64,000 nt of DNA, taken from NCBI RefSeq assembly GCF_014644555.1, contig NZ_BMKX01000002.1, forward strand, positions 372,001 through 436,000. The letters run 5' to 3'. Of this stretch, positions 1-8,470 are shown piece after piece (within the stretch, counting starts at the first letter, position 1; every line of letters begins with the position of its first letter). The stretch is from Glutamicibacter ardleyensis (lineage in GTDB: Bacteria; Actinomycetota; Actinomycetes; Actinomycetales; Micrococcaceae). A program made the translations under genes and the position numbers. The notes below the pieces were generated by a model, which saw nothing but the letters and a program-made list of their open reading frames with translations, had not been told where the DNA came from and did not search any database.

Positions 1-429
1 GTGAGTAGGGGCGATCGAAACCGATAAATCTCGCCCCTGCAATTCATTAACGATGAAGCTTAGCGAGCTTGAAAAGCCGTTGACATCAATCTGTTCCTGA
101 ACAGTCCCACCTTCAGGCGTGCAAATGACTTTGATCTTTCCCTGATCCTGGTGCTTGTCATCCTGCCATACCACGGTGGACGAGGTGTCTTCGCCTTTGC
201 GTCCAAGTACCGCTGAATGTTGGCCACCATTCAGTGGAATTCCAACTGAGACAGTTTGGATCTTTTCTTCGATGGTCGTTTTGGTCGCCGCAATTTCATT
301 TTTTTGCATCGGCACTAGCGACGGTCCTGTTGATGGTGTGGAGATTTCTGATTTGCCAACGGAGCAACCTGTGAATGAGAGGGCAAGTGCAACGATTGTT
401 GCGAAAATTAGAGTGCTTTTTGATCTCAA
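1..429 (-). CDS. Lipoprotein, 3' end beyond the window
   Basis: Open frame of 143 codons running off the left edge. The chosen TTG start at 429 has an AAGGA ribosome site seven bases upstream. The first 22 residues form a lipoprotein signal: basic MRSK, a hydrophobic stretch, then a lipobox ending FTGC with Cys22 as the lipid-carrying residue. The rest is soluble and polar, with no family I recognise. It lies 13 bp downstream of the small gene at 443-829 on the same strand, so the two probably form an operon of exported proteins. The signal is seen directly; the function is unknown. Confidence 0.72.
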   Translation of the reverse strand, partial: MRSKSTLIFATIVALALSFTGCSVGKSEISTPSTGPSLVPMQKNEIAATKTTIEEKIQTVSVGIPLNGGQHSAVLGRKGEDTSSTVVWQDDKHQDQGKIKVICTPEGGTVQEQIDVNGFSSSLSFIVNELQGRDLSVSIAPTH

Positions 430-442
430 GATTAATTCCTTG

Positions 443-829
443 TTAGGCAACAACTACTCGGAACTGGATTCCCGTAGGAGAAATTGCAGTCCCTGATCCG
501 CTCGAAGTTTTGAATCCCGCAGTGTACTGCCGCCATTTGAAGATGTAGAAAGTGCTTTGTGGGCGAGCAACATACATTTGACGTGAGTTCATTTTAGACG
601 ACGCGGAAGACAAAATTGTAGTTAGCGAGCTTTGGACCGTGAAGTTCGTATTTGCGTTGAATGCTTTGATGCACACACCTCCACCTGCAGACAAGCTAAC
701 TGAGGCGGTGACTGAACGCGACAAATTGCCTTTCCCGCCTTTTCCTCCGATGCCACAGGACGACTCACTCGCACTCTTTTTGTTCAGCTTGCTGGTGGTC
801 TCAACTTCAGGTTGTCGCAGGTTAGTCAT
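443..829 (-). CDS. Small Ser/Gly-rich hypothetical protein
   Basis: Encodes about 128 residues rich in Ser, Thr and Gly, with a Cys-containing middle (SSCGIGGKGGKG, GGGVCIKAF) that suggests an extracellular or structural protein, though there is no clear signal peptide. I chose the ATG at 829 because GAGGAG lies four bases upstream; a GTG at 850 gives seven more residues. It is divergent from the CPBP gene starting at 865 and followed directly by the lipoprotein gene. No family recognised. Confidence 0.55.
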   Translation of the reverse strand: MTNLRQPEVETTSKLNKKSASESSCGIGGKGGKGNLSRSVTASVSLSAGGGVCIKAFNANTNFTVQSSLTTILSSASSKMNSRQMYVARPQSTFYIFKWRQYTAGFKTSSGSGTAISPTGIQFRVVVA

Positions 830-864
830 GAGGCTCCTCAGCACGCGCACAGTCAGATCAGCCT

Positions 865-1647
865 ATGATCGAAAATGTGAACGCTGAACAAATTGAGCAG
901 ACAGCAACCCGCAAAACTCTCAGGTTTGAGATCATCTTGGTTCTAGCCCTGTCTTTGGGGCAGAGCGCGGTGTATTCACTGATTAGTTTCGCCGACAAGG
1001 TGAGCCGTGCGCCGTTGCGCGACCAGACCACGTCGATGAATAATCCGTTAAACACGCGCGAATACTTTGACCTGTCCTATCAGTTGCTGGATATTTTCTT
1101 CGCACTGATCCCGGTTCTTCTCGCACTGTATTTGATGCACCGCACCCTGGGCCGAAGCGTGAAGGATGTAGGGTTCGACTTCCGCCGTCCGGGTAAAGAT
1201 CTGTTACTTGGGGCCGGATTGTTTCTTGCCATGGGCCTTGGAACCCTGGGCGTATATGCCGCAGGCCGTGCCTTGGGAGTAACCACCGCGTTGTCCACGG
1301 CTAATCTTGGTGACTATTGGTGGAGCGTGCCGGTGCTGCTGCTTTCTGCCGTACGCCACGCGGTGCTTGAAGAAGTGATCATGCTCGGTTTCCTGTTTAC
1401 CTACGGTAAGAAGCTGAACCTGGGACCGTGGACGCTGATTCTCGGATCTGCGCTGATCCGCGGTAGCTACCACCTCTACCAAGGCGTCGGCCCGATGCTG
1501 GGAAACATAGCCATGGGTGTGATTTTCGGTTGGATTTACCAGAAATATGGGCGAGTGATGCCGTTGGTGATCGCGCACTTCTTGTTGGACGCAGTGGGAT
1601 TTGTCGGGTTCATGCTCTTCGGCCCCGCTATCGGTATCGGAGGCTAA
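865..1647 (+). CDS. CPBP (CAAX/Abi) family membrane protein
   Basis: A 260-residue protein with about seven hydrophobic segments and the three CPBP blocks: EE at 169-170 (motif 1), His203 in RGSYHLYQG (motif 2) and His238/Asp242 in IAHFLLDAV (motif 3). The family comprises intramembrane metallo-endopeptidases related to Rce1, in bacteria often linked to bacteriocin immunity. The usual EExxxR motif is altered here: position 174 is Leu, not Arg. No Shine-Dalgarno site is visible before the ATG. Family sure, activity uncertain. Confidence 0.85.
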   Translation: MIENVNAEQIEQTATRKTLRFEIILVLALSLGQSAVYSLISFADKVSRAPLRDQTTSMNNPLNTREYFDLSYQLLDIFFALIPVLLALYLMHRTLGRSVKDVGFDFRRPGKDLLLGAGLFLAMGLGTLGVYAAGRALGVTTALSTANLGDYWWSVPVLLLSAVRHAVLEEVIMLGFLFTYGKKLNLGPWTLILGSALIRGSYHLYQGVGPMLGNIAMGVIFGWIYQKYGRVMPLVIAHFLLDAVGFVGFMLFGPAIGIGG

Positions 1648-1709
1648 CCCCACAACGGCAAGCATTGCGCAATGGCAATAAACGACGTTTTCAACGGTAC
1701 GTTTTACTT

Positions 1710-2120
1710 ATGCAAATCAGTGAACTCAAACTGACCGAAATAGGCGAAGCAACAGCCCTGTGGCGGAGCGTCGAGCTTACGCGGCCATGGAATGATCCGG
1801 AGGCAGATGCACGTAAAACACTGGAGAATCAGAGCTCTACGATTCTTGCGGGACGTCATGAGCAAAGACTGGTAGCTACAGCCATGGTTGGGTTCGACGG
1901 ACACCGAGGCTGGCTATATTACGTGGCGGTCCAACCCGGCATGCAGGGCCAGGGGTTTGGACAGGAGATTATGGGGGCAGCGTCGCGTTGGCTTGCTGAA
2001 CAAGGGGTGCCCAAAGTACAGCTCATGGTGCGTACCGAGAACACTGATGTGATCGGATTTTACGAGCGGCTAGGCTACGAAGCTCAAGAAGTGGTGGTCC
2101 TAGGCAAAAGGCTTGGATAG
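1710..2120 (+). CDS. GNAT family N-acetyltransferase (YpeA-like)
   Basis: The protein of 136 residues matches the length of single-domain GNAT enzymes. The acetyl-CoA-binding motif A is QGQGFG at residues 79-84, after the beta strand WLYYVAVQPG; the C-terminal half has the typical VRTENTDVIGFYERLGY block. The frame is open farther upstream into the CPBP gene, but the ATG at 1710 gives a standard GNAT N-terminus. The substrate cannot be told from sequence. It is 62 bp downstream of the CPBP gene and closed by the terminator at 2131. Confidence 0.85.
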   Translation: MQISELKLTEIGEATALWRSVELTRPWNDPEADARKTLENQSSTILAGRHEQRLVATAMVGFDGHRGWLYYVAVQPGMQGQGFGQEIMGAASRWLAEQGVPKVQLMVRTENTDVIGFYERLGYEAQEVVVLGKRLG

Positions 2121-2130
2121 TTGGAACGAC

Positions 2131-2170
2131 AAAGGGTAGGCGAGGACGTTGCCGTCCGCACCTACCCTTT
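2131..2170. terminator. Bidirectional terminator
   Basis: AAAGGGTAGG (2131-2140) pairs perfectly with CCTACCCTTT (2161-2170), with further pairing inside. The A/T ends give a U tract in either direction, as expected between the convergent GNAT and VOC genes. Confidence 0.85.
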
Positions 2171-2186
2171 ATTTCGACGTTCTTTG

Positions 2187-2831
2187 TTATAGCGTGACCA
2201 AACCATTGTCGGTTTCAAAGGTGACCGACAAGATGCCCGGAGTGCCGTTGGGTGCTTCGTATTCCATGCTCACCGCGCCAAGATTGACGTTCTCTGGCTG
2301 GCCTAGCCAGTCTAGGACGCGGTCGCGGGAACCAGCGATAGTGATGCTTTGAATCGCACCTACAGGCTCTAGAGCCTTCGAAGGGTGCAGATCCTCCGTT
2401 CCTGCGTCCCAGCGAAGCAAATACGGAACCTGCGGATCAGCGATGAGCCCCTTGATTCCAACTTGCTGCCAGGTGAGTTCGCGGCCGTCTGGGAACTTGC
2501 GGTTTCCCGGAACAGATTTACGTCCCAGCCGCTCTTCGGCGCTGGAGAGGTCTTCAACGGAAACGCACCATCCCATCCAGCCGCCGCCAAGCTCGGAGCG
2601 GGCTCGTACTGCCTGCCCAAACGGTGCTTTGTCGCTGGAAGGGTGGTTTAGAACTTCAACAACTTCTAGGTACTGGTTGTGCTTGAGCGGGAAAATTACA
2701 TTCCGCGTTCCAAAACGCGGATGTACGCCCCCCTTGACGAATTCCAGGCCCAAAGCCTTGGAGATTCTTTCGGCGGTTGGCATGAGCCCATCGGGGCCAC
2801 ATGCGTAACTAACGTGATCTAGCCTCATCAT
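2187..2831 (-). CDS. VOC / glyoxalase-like domain protein
   Basis: The protein of about 214 residues starts RLDHVSYACG, the typical first strand of a vicinal-oxygen-chelate fold, followed by ALGLEFVKGGVHPRFGTRN and an NQYLEVVEV strand. It resembles Glyoxalase-like (Glyoxalase_3) proteins that carry two VOC halves. Metal ligands and substrate are not identifiable by eye. The start is uncertain: ATG at 2831 or 2828 keeps the conserved N-terminus, while an upstream in-frame ATG at 2924 adds an unlikely basic extension. Confidence 0.75.
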   Translation of the reverse strand: MMRLDHVSYACGPDGLMPTAERISKALGLEFVKGGVHPRFGTRNVIFPLKHNQYLEVVEVLNHPSSDKAPFGQAVRARSELGGGWMGWCVSVEDLSSAEERLGRKSVPGNRKFPDGRELTWQQVGIKGLIADPQVPYLLRWDAGTEDLHPSKALEPVGAIQSITIAGSRDRVLDWLGQPENVNLGAVSMEYEAPNGTPGILSVTFETDNGLVTL

Positions 2832-3002
2832 GTGCCCCATCATGTCACTATGTGATCTCAGTCTCGACTTAGGCGACCCTAAGTGGTAATGGTGGGATCG
2901 AACAGTCTGCATAAATTTCTTCATTAAAGATCTATATGACCGATTGAGTCACGTTAAGCTATCTCATATTGCCAAATTCTTCGGCTATCGGGCAGACTTG
3001 AG

Positions 3003-3110
3003 TCAGGTCATGAGTCCCAGTAACAAGCCCCGGCTTACTGGGCGGCAACCCTCCGCCGCGGTGGGGTGCCCCGGGTGAAGACCTGGCCCTCGACGCACCA
3101 AGCGTTGAGG
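3003..3110 (+). promoter_or_regulatory. SAM-IV riboswitch of the metY-metX unit
   Basis: The leader contains the SAM-IV aptamer hallmarks: closing stem CAGGTC (3004-3009) with GACCTG (3080-3085), the CATGAGT core, a CCCAGT/ACTGGG hairpin around the CAAGCCCCGGCTT loop, and GGCAACCCTCC...GGTGGGGTGCC. A further hairpin, CCTCGACGC with GCGTTGAGG (3088-3110), follows. SAM-IV elements occur upstream of sulfur and methionine genes in Actinobacteria and lower expression when S-adenosylmethionine is plentiful. The position 106 bp before metY fits exactly. Confidence 0.93.
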
Positions 3111-3215
3111 ACAAGCGCGGGTTACCCCCTTCGAAAGCTCCTCGACGAGGAATTTGCCGTCGGTGTGTTTTTGAGTGGTGTACCCCCATAGTCGACAAAC
3201 AATATGGAGGAAACC

Positions 3216-4559
3216 ATGAGTAACAACTGGTCTTTTGAAACACGTCAGATCCATTCCGGGCAGCAACCAGATCCGGTCACCGGTGCGCGTGCCCTGCCGA
3301 TTTTCCAAACCACGTCTTTTGTTTTCCCGAACGCCGAGAGCGCCGCGGCTCGCTTCGCACTGCAGGAGCTGGAGCCGATTTACACCCGTATCGGTAATCC
3401 AACGCAGGAAGCGGTCGAAAACCGTATCGCGGATCTTGAAGGCGGCGTCGGCGCACTGCTGGTCGCCTCGGGGCAGGCAGCAACCACCCTCGCAATTCTC
3501 AACTTGGCTCAGTCTGGAGACCACTTGGTGGCCAGCCCGAGCCTCTACGGTGGAACGCAGAACCTGCTCAAGCACACGCTGCGCAAGCTCGGTATCGAGG
3601 TCACCTTCGTGGCGGATCCAGACAACTTGGATCAGTGGCGTGCAGCGGTGAAGCCAAATACCAAGGCCTTCTTCGGTGAAGTCGTCTCCAACCCGCGCCA
3701 AGACATTTTGGACATCGAGGGAGTCTCACAGATTGCCCATGAGGTCGGGGTTCCACTGCTGGTTGATAACACCTTGGCAACCCCATATCTGATCCGCCCC
3801 ATCGAGTGGGGCGCGGATATCGTCATCCACTCGGCCACCAAGTACCTCGGTGGTCACGGCACCGCCATTGCCGGCGTAATCGTGGACTCGGGCAAATTTG
3901 ATTTTGCGAAGGATCCGGAACGTTTCCCGGACTTCAACACCCCCGATGAGTCCTACAACGGTTTGGTGTTCGCCCGCGATCTGGGCGTTGATGGCATCCT
4001 TGGTGCCAATCTTGCCTACATTCTGAAGGCTCGCGTGCAGTTGCTCCGCGATCTGGGCGCGGCTGTCGCACCGTTTAATGCTTTCCTTATTGCTCAAGGT
4101 CTGGAGACTTTGTCTCTGCGTATCGAGCGTCACGTGCAAAACGCGAAGGAAGTAGCCGTCTGGCTTGAAAGCCAGGAGCAGGTTGAAAAGGTCGCTTACG
4201 CTGGCCTGCCTTCCTCGCCGTGGTTTGAACGCGGACAGAAGTACTCGGCAAACGGTGTCGGCGCGATTATTGCCTTCGATATTGCTGGTGGACTCGAAGC
4301 TGGCAAGGCTTTTGTGGATGCGCTGAAGCTGCATTCACATGTGGCCAACCTCGGTGACGTTCGTTCGCTCGTCATCCACCCGGCGTCGACCACCCACGCG
4401 CAATTGACCGAAGACGAACGTCTGGCCGCCGGTGTGCGTCCGGGCCTCGTTCGGTTGAGTGTGGGACTTGAAAACATCAAGGATATTCTCGCTGATCTGC
4501 AACTTGGTTTTGCTGCCACTAAGCAGCTCTCTCACCAGGAATTGCAGGAAACCCTTTAG
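3216..4559 (+). CDS. metY: O-acetylhomoserine sulfhydrylase
   Basis: PLP enzyme of the Cys/Met metabolism family that makes homocysteine from O-acetylhomoserine and sulfide (direct sulfhydrylation). The 447-residue length is normal for MetY. Visible marks are the N-terminal FETRQIHSGQQPD, the YTRIGNPT block, the ASGQAA phosphate-binding region, DNTLATP, and the PLP lysine K209 in HSATKYLGGHG. The ATG at 3216 is chosen because GGAGG lies five bases upstream; an earlier in-frame ATG at 3204 lacks this. It sits behind the SAM-IV riboswitch and two bases before metX, which supplies its substrate. Confidence 0.96.
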   Translation: MSNNWSFETRQIHSGQQPDPVTGARALPIFQTTSFVFPNAESAAARFALQELEPIYTRIGNPTQEAVENRIADLEGGVGALLVASGQAATTLAILNLAQSGDHLVASPSLYGGTQNLLKHTLRKLGIEVTFVADPDNLDQWRAAVKPNTKAFFGEVVSNPRQDILDIEGVSQIAHEVGVPLLVDNTLATPYLIRPIEWGADIVIHSATKYLGGHGTAIAGVIVDSGKFDFAKDPERFPDFNTPDESYNGLVFARDLGVDGILGANLAYILKARVQLLRDLGAAVAPFNAFLIAQGLETLSLRIERHVQNAKEVAVWLESQEQVEKVAYAGLPSSPWFERGQKYSANGVGAIIAFDIAGGLEAGKAFVDALKLHSHVANLGDVRSLVIHPASTTHAQLTEDERLAAGVRPGLVRLSVGLENIKDILADLQLGFAATKQLSHQELQETL

Positions 4560-4561
4560 GC

Positions 4562-5707
4562 ATGGCATCCATAGTGACTACCGAAGAAACTCTGCCATCG
4601 CAGGAACTTACCGACGGGCAAGACGGCATTTTGCGTCGTGCGTTCGTGGGGGAGTACACCTTCGAAACCGGTGGCTACCTACCGCAGATCGAGTTGGCCT
4701 ACGAAACATGGGGCCAGCTTAACGCGGAGGGGACCAACGCGGTGCTGGTGAAGCACGCGTTGACCGGTGATGCGCACGTATCGCGCGGAGATTCGCAGAC
4801 CCCGGGCTGGTGGGAAGATTTTGTCGGCCCCGGGCTAACTGTTGATACCGACAAGTATTTTGTCGTGGCCATCAACATCATCGGTGGTTGCAATGGGTCC
4901 ACCGGACCTAGTTCGCCAGATGAGCACGGCAACGCCTGGGGTTCACGCTTCCCCTTTATTACCATCAAGGATTCCGTGCGCCTCGAAGCGCGGTTGGCCG
5001 ACCTGCTCGGGGTGCACTCCTGGCATACGGTCATCGGCGGTTCCATGGGTGGGGCACGAGCCCTTGAATGGGCGGTTGAATTCCCGCAACGCGTAAAGAA
5101 CGTGGTGGTGATGGCCTCCACGGCGCAAGCCACGGCAGAACAGATCGCTTTTGCGCAGGTGCAGACCGAGGCCATTCGCCTCGATCCCAACTTTGCGCAG
5201 GGCGACTACTATGCCAACGGAGTGCGCCCGGATGCCGGATTGGGCCTGGCTCGACGCCTGGCGCATATTACCTATCGTTCGGAGGCTGAGCTTGAAGCGC
5301 GGTTTGCGCGTAATGCGCAGACCGGCGAACAGCCGTTTGTTACAACACGCGGCCCACGCGGCCGATACCAGGTGGAAAGCTATCTTGATCACCAGGCGAC
5401 CAAGCTGGTTCATCGTTTTGACGCGAATAGCTACCTGGTGCTCACCGAGGCTTTGATGAGCCATGACGTGGCGCGCGGTTACGAATCGCTCACGGTTGCG
5501 CTGGCTCGACTGGAGAAGGTGAATGTGGTGGTCGCCGCGGTCAACAGCGACCGGTTGTACTTCCCGGCGCAGTCTGAACTGCTCGCCGCCTCGTTGCCGA
5601 AGCCTAAGCCGGTGCATTACATCGATTCACCGATTGGACATGACGGTTTCCTGACGGACGCCAAGCAACTTGGCCCAGTACTGACCGCCCTAGTCTTTGA
5701 TGACTAA
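4562..5707 (+). CDS. metX: Homoserine O-acetyltransferase
   Basis: Alpha/beta-hydrolase-fold acyltransferase that activates homoserine with acetyl-CoA. The 381 residues contain the MetX signature GGSMGG with nucleophile Ser161, and the other triad members Asp330 (NSDRLYF) and His360 (IGHDGFL), as well as the oxyanion region KHALTGDAH. The start is two bases after the metY stop, with its ribosome site inside the end of metY, so the pair is almost certainly translated from one SAM-riboswitch-controlled mRNA. It ends before a strong terminator. Confidence 0.96.
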   Translation: MASIVTTEETLPSQELTDGQDGILRRAFVGEYTFETGGYLPQIELAYETWGQLNAEGTNAVLVKHALTGDAHVSRGDSQTPGWWEDFVGPGLTVDTDKYFVVAINIIGGCNGSTGPSSPDEHGNAWGSRFPFITIKDSVRLEARLADLLGVHSWHTVIGGSMGGARALEWAVEFPQRVKNVVVMASTAQATAEQIAFAQVQTEAIRLDPNFAQGDYYANGVRPDAGLGLARRLAHITYRSEAELEARFARNAQTGEQPFVTTRGPRGRYQVESYLDHQATKLVHRFDANSYLVLTEALMSHDVARGYESLTVALARLEKVNVVVAAVNSDRLYFPAQSELLAASLPKPKPVHYIDSPIGHDGFLTDAKQLGPVLTALVFDD

Positions 5708-5736
5708 GGGCTAAAAACTAAGCAGTCATATACATT

Positions 5737-5785
5737 TGGGACGTGGATTTTCGCACCAGTAATCGGTGCAACAAACCACGTCCCA
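5737..5785. terminator. Bidirectional terminator after metX
   Basis: TGGGACGTGG (5737-5746) pairs with CCACGTCCCA (5776-5785); inside, GCACC pairs with GGTGC. A T-rich tail (TTTGTTTT) follows on the plus strand. It separates convergent metX and the SGNH hydrolase gene. Confidence 0.85.
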
Positions 5786-5799
5786 TTTGTTTTGTGTCT

Positions 5800-6714
5800 T
5801 TATTTTTGTCCGGGAGCGCTATCTCCAGCACCCAGCGAGGCATTCGGCGGCTGCACGGCGAAGGGCGTGGGAAGCGGTCTTTTTGCGCTAACTCCATCAC
5901 CGGAAGACTGGTGGCGAATCCTGCGCAGGATCCACGGACCAAAGTACTCGCGAGCCCATTGCAGGTCTTCAATTCGTGCTTCGCGCCAGCTTCGGGTTGC
6001 GTGTTCTAATTGCGCGTCCATGACGCGTTCGTGGGGAACGTTCAGTGCATCGAGCACCATTGCGGAGATCACTTGGTGGCCCGCGGGGGAAAAGTGCAAG
6101 CGATCCGGATCCCACATTTGTGTTTGGCGCAGCTCGCCCAATGCCCAGAGATCTCCCACGACTGCGTCATGACGTTGGGCGATGGCACGGACGTTTTCGT
6201 TGTAAATTGCGACCTTGCCACGAATCCCACCAAGTACCGGGGTGTCGCGAATGTCCGGGCCGGTCAGTAAAACAATGGTGGCCCCAGTGCCACTTAACTC
6301 ATTGATGGCGCCATCTAGCTTTTCGGCGATTTTATCCGGGTCGCCGCCGGGCCGGATGACATCATTTCCGCCCGCGCAAATGCTGATCAAATCCGGTTTA
6401 AGCGCGATTGCTGGTTCAAGCTGTTCTGCAACTATTTGATTGATTAGCCGTCCGCGGATGGCTAAGTTTGCATAGGCGAAATCCGGAACGGTGGTACTTA
6501 ATTGCTGGGCGACGCGGTCAGCCCACCCACGATGTCTTCCCGGATTGTGCGGATCGGGGTCACCTATTCCCTCTGTAAAAGAATCTCCGAGCGCAACGTA
6601 ACGCCGCCATGGATGATGTACTTCTTGGGGTGGGGCTGCCGGGCCGGAGATTGGGTTTTCAGACACTCCTACATTGTTACTCTTGGGTAACTTTATGTCA
6701 ACGGATGAGAACAA
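5800..6714 (-). CDS. SGNH/GDSL-family hydrolase
   Basis: Lipase/esterase-like protein with all SGNH blocks: GDSFTEG with nucleophile Ser45, GGND with Asn117, and DRLHFSPAGH with Asp204 and His207 (numbering from the TTG at 6714). No signal peptide is visible, so probably cytoplasmic. The start is doubtful: TTG at 6714 directly abuts the stop of the upstream SHOCT gene and has no ribosome site, while GTG at 6666 would still retain all motifs. The two genes form a likely operon. The substrate is unknown. Confidence 0.85.
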   Translation of the reverse strand: MFSSVDIKLPKSNNVGVSENPISGPAAPPQEVHHPWRRYVALGDSFTEGIGDPDPHNPGRHRGWADRVAQQLSTTVPDFAYANLAIRGRLINQIVAEQLEPAIALKPDLISICAGGNDVIRPGGDPDKIAEKLDGAINELSGTGATIVLLTGPDIRDTPVLGGIRGKVAIYNENVRAIAQRHDAVVGDLWALGELRQTQMWDPDRLHFSPAGHQVISAMVLDALNVPHERVMDAQLEHATRSWREARIEDLQWAREYFGPWILRRIRHQSSGDGVSAKRPLPTPFAVQPPNASLGAGDSAPGQK

Positions 6715-7104
6715 TTAATCGCGCAGCGCTTGGCTTCGCGCTTGCGTATATTCTTCGCGAGAAATGATTCCGCGTGTAAGCAGATCGTCTAGCTCGGATA
6801 GTTTCTGTTCCGTAGTTTTCTTCGGAGCTAGCATCTGCGAGCGAGCCAACCGGGTGGCGACGTCTGTCTGTAGGGTGAATGGATCAAATCCCGCTTTTCT
6901 GGTTGCCTTGTAATTTCGAACTGCGATGTAAATGATGAAGCCCACGAAAAGGATAAAGAGCACGGCAAATATTCCCGTTAGTAACGGAATAGCGCTAAAG
7001 GTCGTTTCCACGAAAGTTGAACCACCCAGAGGGTCTTCGTCGATGAAACCGAAATCCTGCAATTCATTAGAATCGATCAGCTGTGTTATATCCATCTCGT
7101 CCAT
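6715..7104 (-). CDS. Single-pass membrane protein with SHOCT domain
   Basis: The protein has 129 residues: an acidic N-terminus, one strong transmembrane segment (about residues 38-62, LLTGIFAVLFILFVGFIIY), a basic stretch, and a C-terminal SHOCT module (EQKLSELDDLLTRGIISREEYTQAR). SHOCT is a short oligomerisation-type domain found at protein ends. It lies immediately upstream of the SGNH hydrolase gene on the same strand. The cellular role is unknown. Confidence 0.8.
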   Translation of the reverse strand: MDEMDITQLIDSNELQDFGFIDEDPLGGSTFVETTFSAIPLLTGIFAVLFILFVGFIIYIAVRNYKATRKAGFDPFTLQTDVATRLARSQMLAPKKTTEQKLSELDDLLTRGIISREEYTQARSQALRD

Positions 7105-7224
7105 GAGTCCCGTAATTCTGCGAGTTGGCCCCTGTCGACCACAAAGATCTATGACCGCTGGTGCTGCGTATTTGAATAATTATCACTAGTCAAACATGTT
7201 TATGAACAGAATGTAAGATGATTT

Positions 7225-7971
7225 TTGAAGTTTACGCTATTGCAACAAAAGACTTGTGACCACTATTGCGGATCAAAGTGCGCAAGATTCTGGTTGACTT
7301 GTTGGGTGAACGAAAAAACTTGGAATCCTACAGTTATCTGGTCTCGTCCCGAGGAAGAACGGGCGGGTACACCGTTGCTCGTGCTCTTGCACGGCTACCT
7401 ATCCAATGAAGAAGACCTCATGGGGTTGGCTCCTATGCTGCCTAAGGAATTCACGATTGTCTCCGTGCGTGCACCTCAAGCACTGGGGCCGGGTTTCACC
7501 TGGTTCCCACTGATGCAAGATCTGGATTACTCCTTTAATGAAGTGAAATCAGCAATCACGGATTTGTGGAGTTGGCTAGAGCCAATTAGCAAGCAACATT
7601 CCTCGGTGAGCTTGCTTGGGTTCTCTATGGGCATGGCCGTGGCAACTTCGTTGCTGCGTTATCAGCCGGAGGCCATCAAAACCGTCGTGGGACTCTCCGG
7701 TTTTGCCGTTCCCGAAGAAGGAACAGGCTTCTTTAACGACGAAAAGCTTCGCCAGCTGCGCAAGCCACTTTTCTGGGGACGCGATCAAGAAGATCCGGTG
7801 ATTACGGCGGAAAAAGTTGAGTACACCCATGGATGGGCAACCACCGACGTTCATCTCACCAAGGTGCTCTACTCAAATATGTTGCACTCGGTCAATGCGC
7901 AGGAGATGGCTCACGTACATGAATTTCTCAGCGCCGTGGTCCTGAAAACCGAGGCCGAGCAAGAAGTTTAA
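7225..7971 (+). CDS. Alpha/beta hydrolase (phospholipase/carboxylesterase family)
   Basis: Serine hydrolase of the YpfH/carboxylesterase type: LLVLLHGYLSNEEDL oxyanion strand, nucleophile elbow GFSMG, acid in GRDQEDPVI, and His in NMLHSVN. The N-terminal 27 residues up to a GTG at 7306 do not look like the family, so translation may begin there and the protein be about 221 residues. No ribosome site is convincing at either start. Ends before the hairpin at 7983. Confidence 0.82.
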   Translation: MKFTLLQQKTCDHYCGSKCARFWLTCWVNEKTWNPTVIWSRPEEERAGTPLLVLLHGYLSNEEDLMGLAPMLPKEFTIVSVRAPQALGPGFTWFPLMQDLDYSFNEVKSAITDLWSWLEPISKQHSSVSLLGFSMGMAVATSLLRYQPEAIKTVVGLSGFAVPEEGTGFFNDEKLRQLRKPLFWGRDQEDPVITAEKVEYTHGWATTDVHLTKVLYSNMLHSVNAQEMAHVHEFLSAVVLKTEAEQEV

Positions 7972-7982
7972 TCTTACAAAAA

Positions 7983-8023
7983 CTTGTGGCGGTGTCTCCA
8001 ATAAAACAAGACATCGCCACAAG
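7983..8023. terminator. Bidirectional terminator
   Basis: CTTGTGGCGGTGTC (7983-7996) pairs with GACATCGCCACAAG (8010-8023) with one G-U pair. It lies between convergent genes, with A/T-rich flanks. Confidence 0.8.
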
Positions 8024-8041
8024 CGCAGAATATAAATTGAA

Positions 8042-8269
8042 CTACGCGGTTTCGACAACTACCGATTCGCCGCGTACGGAGATCGTGTCTCCATTGCGCA
8101 TCTGGGCACCGCGGCGAGTTTCGATCTTGCCGTTAACCAGTACCTGACCGTCTTCGATCAACTGTTTGGCGTGAATTCCGTCTTCGGCTAAGGACGCCAG
8201 CTTCAGTAGCTGTCCTAGGCGAATCGATTCGTCACGGATCTGAATGGGGAATACCTCGGAGTTTGCCAT
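8042..8269 (-). CDS. S4 domain RNA-binding protein
   Basis: A 75-residue protein that is essentially one S4 domain: RLGQLLKLASLAEDGIHAKQ, then the GQVLVNGKIETRRGAQMRNGD turn typical of S4 RNA binding. Small stand-alone S4 proteins (YbcJ/RqcP type) bind ribosomal or tRNA-like RNA. The ATG at 8269 has a GATGGA ribosome site; an upstream in-frame ATG at 8287 is less likely. It is divergent from glyS, about 200 bp apart; in that gap I see no gene. Confidence 0.85.
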   Translation of the reverse strand: MANSEVFPIQIRDESIRLGQLLKLASLAEDGIHAKQLIEDGQVLVNGKIETRRGAQMRNGDTISVRGESVVVETA

Positions 8270-8470
8270 GGTTCCATCATCTCGCATCGAGGAGGGACTG
8301 TGAATGCTTTTCAGCCACGCACCGGCTTTTGTGGCGGATCAAACACAGTACAGACGGTGCTGAGTCACCCGAGAAGGGTGCGCCCCACGAGATGGACGCG
8401 ATAGGCTTAAGCGGTATGTGTTTCCTACGGACCGCAACCAGCGGCCTCGTACTTTCCTTTGGAGTTGAAG

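Noticed and set aside
3003-3701. 232-codon minus frame over the riboswitch and metY
   Set aside because: Antisense to a strongly conserved riboswitch and a certain gene.
8290-8470. Possible T-box leader before glyS
   Set aside because: The conserved AGGGTGGNACCGCG antiterminator and a Stem I are not present; GAGAAGGGTGCGCC is not enough.
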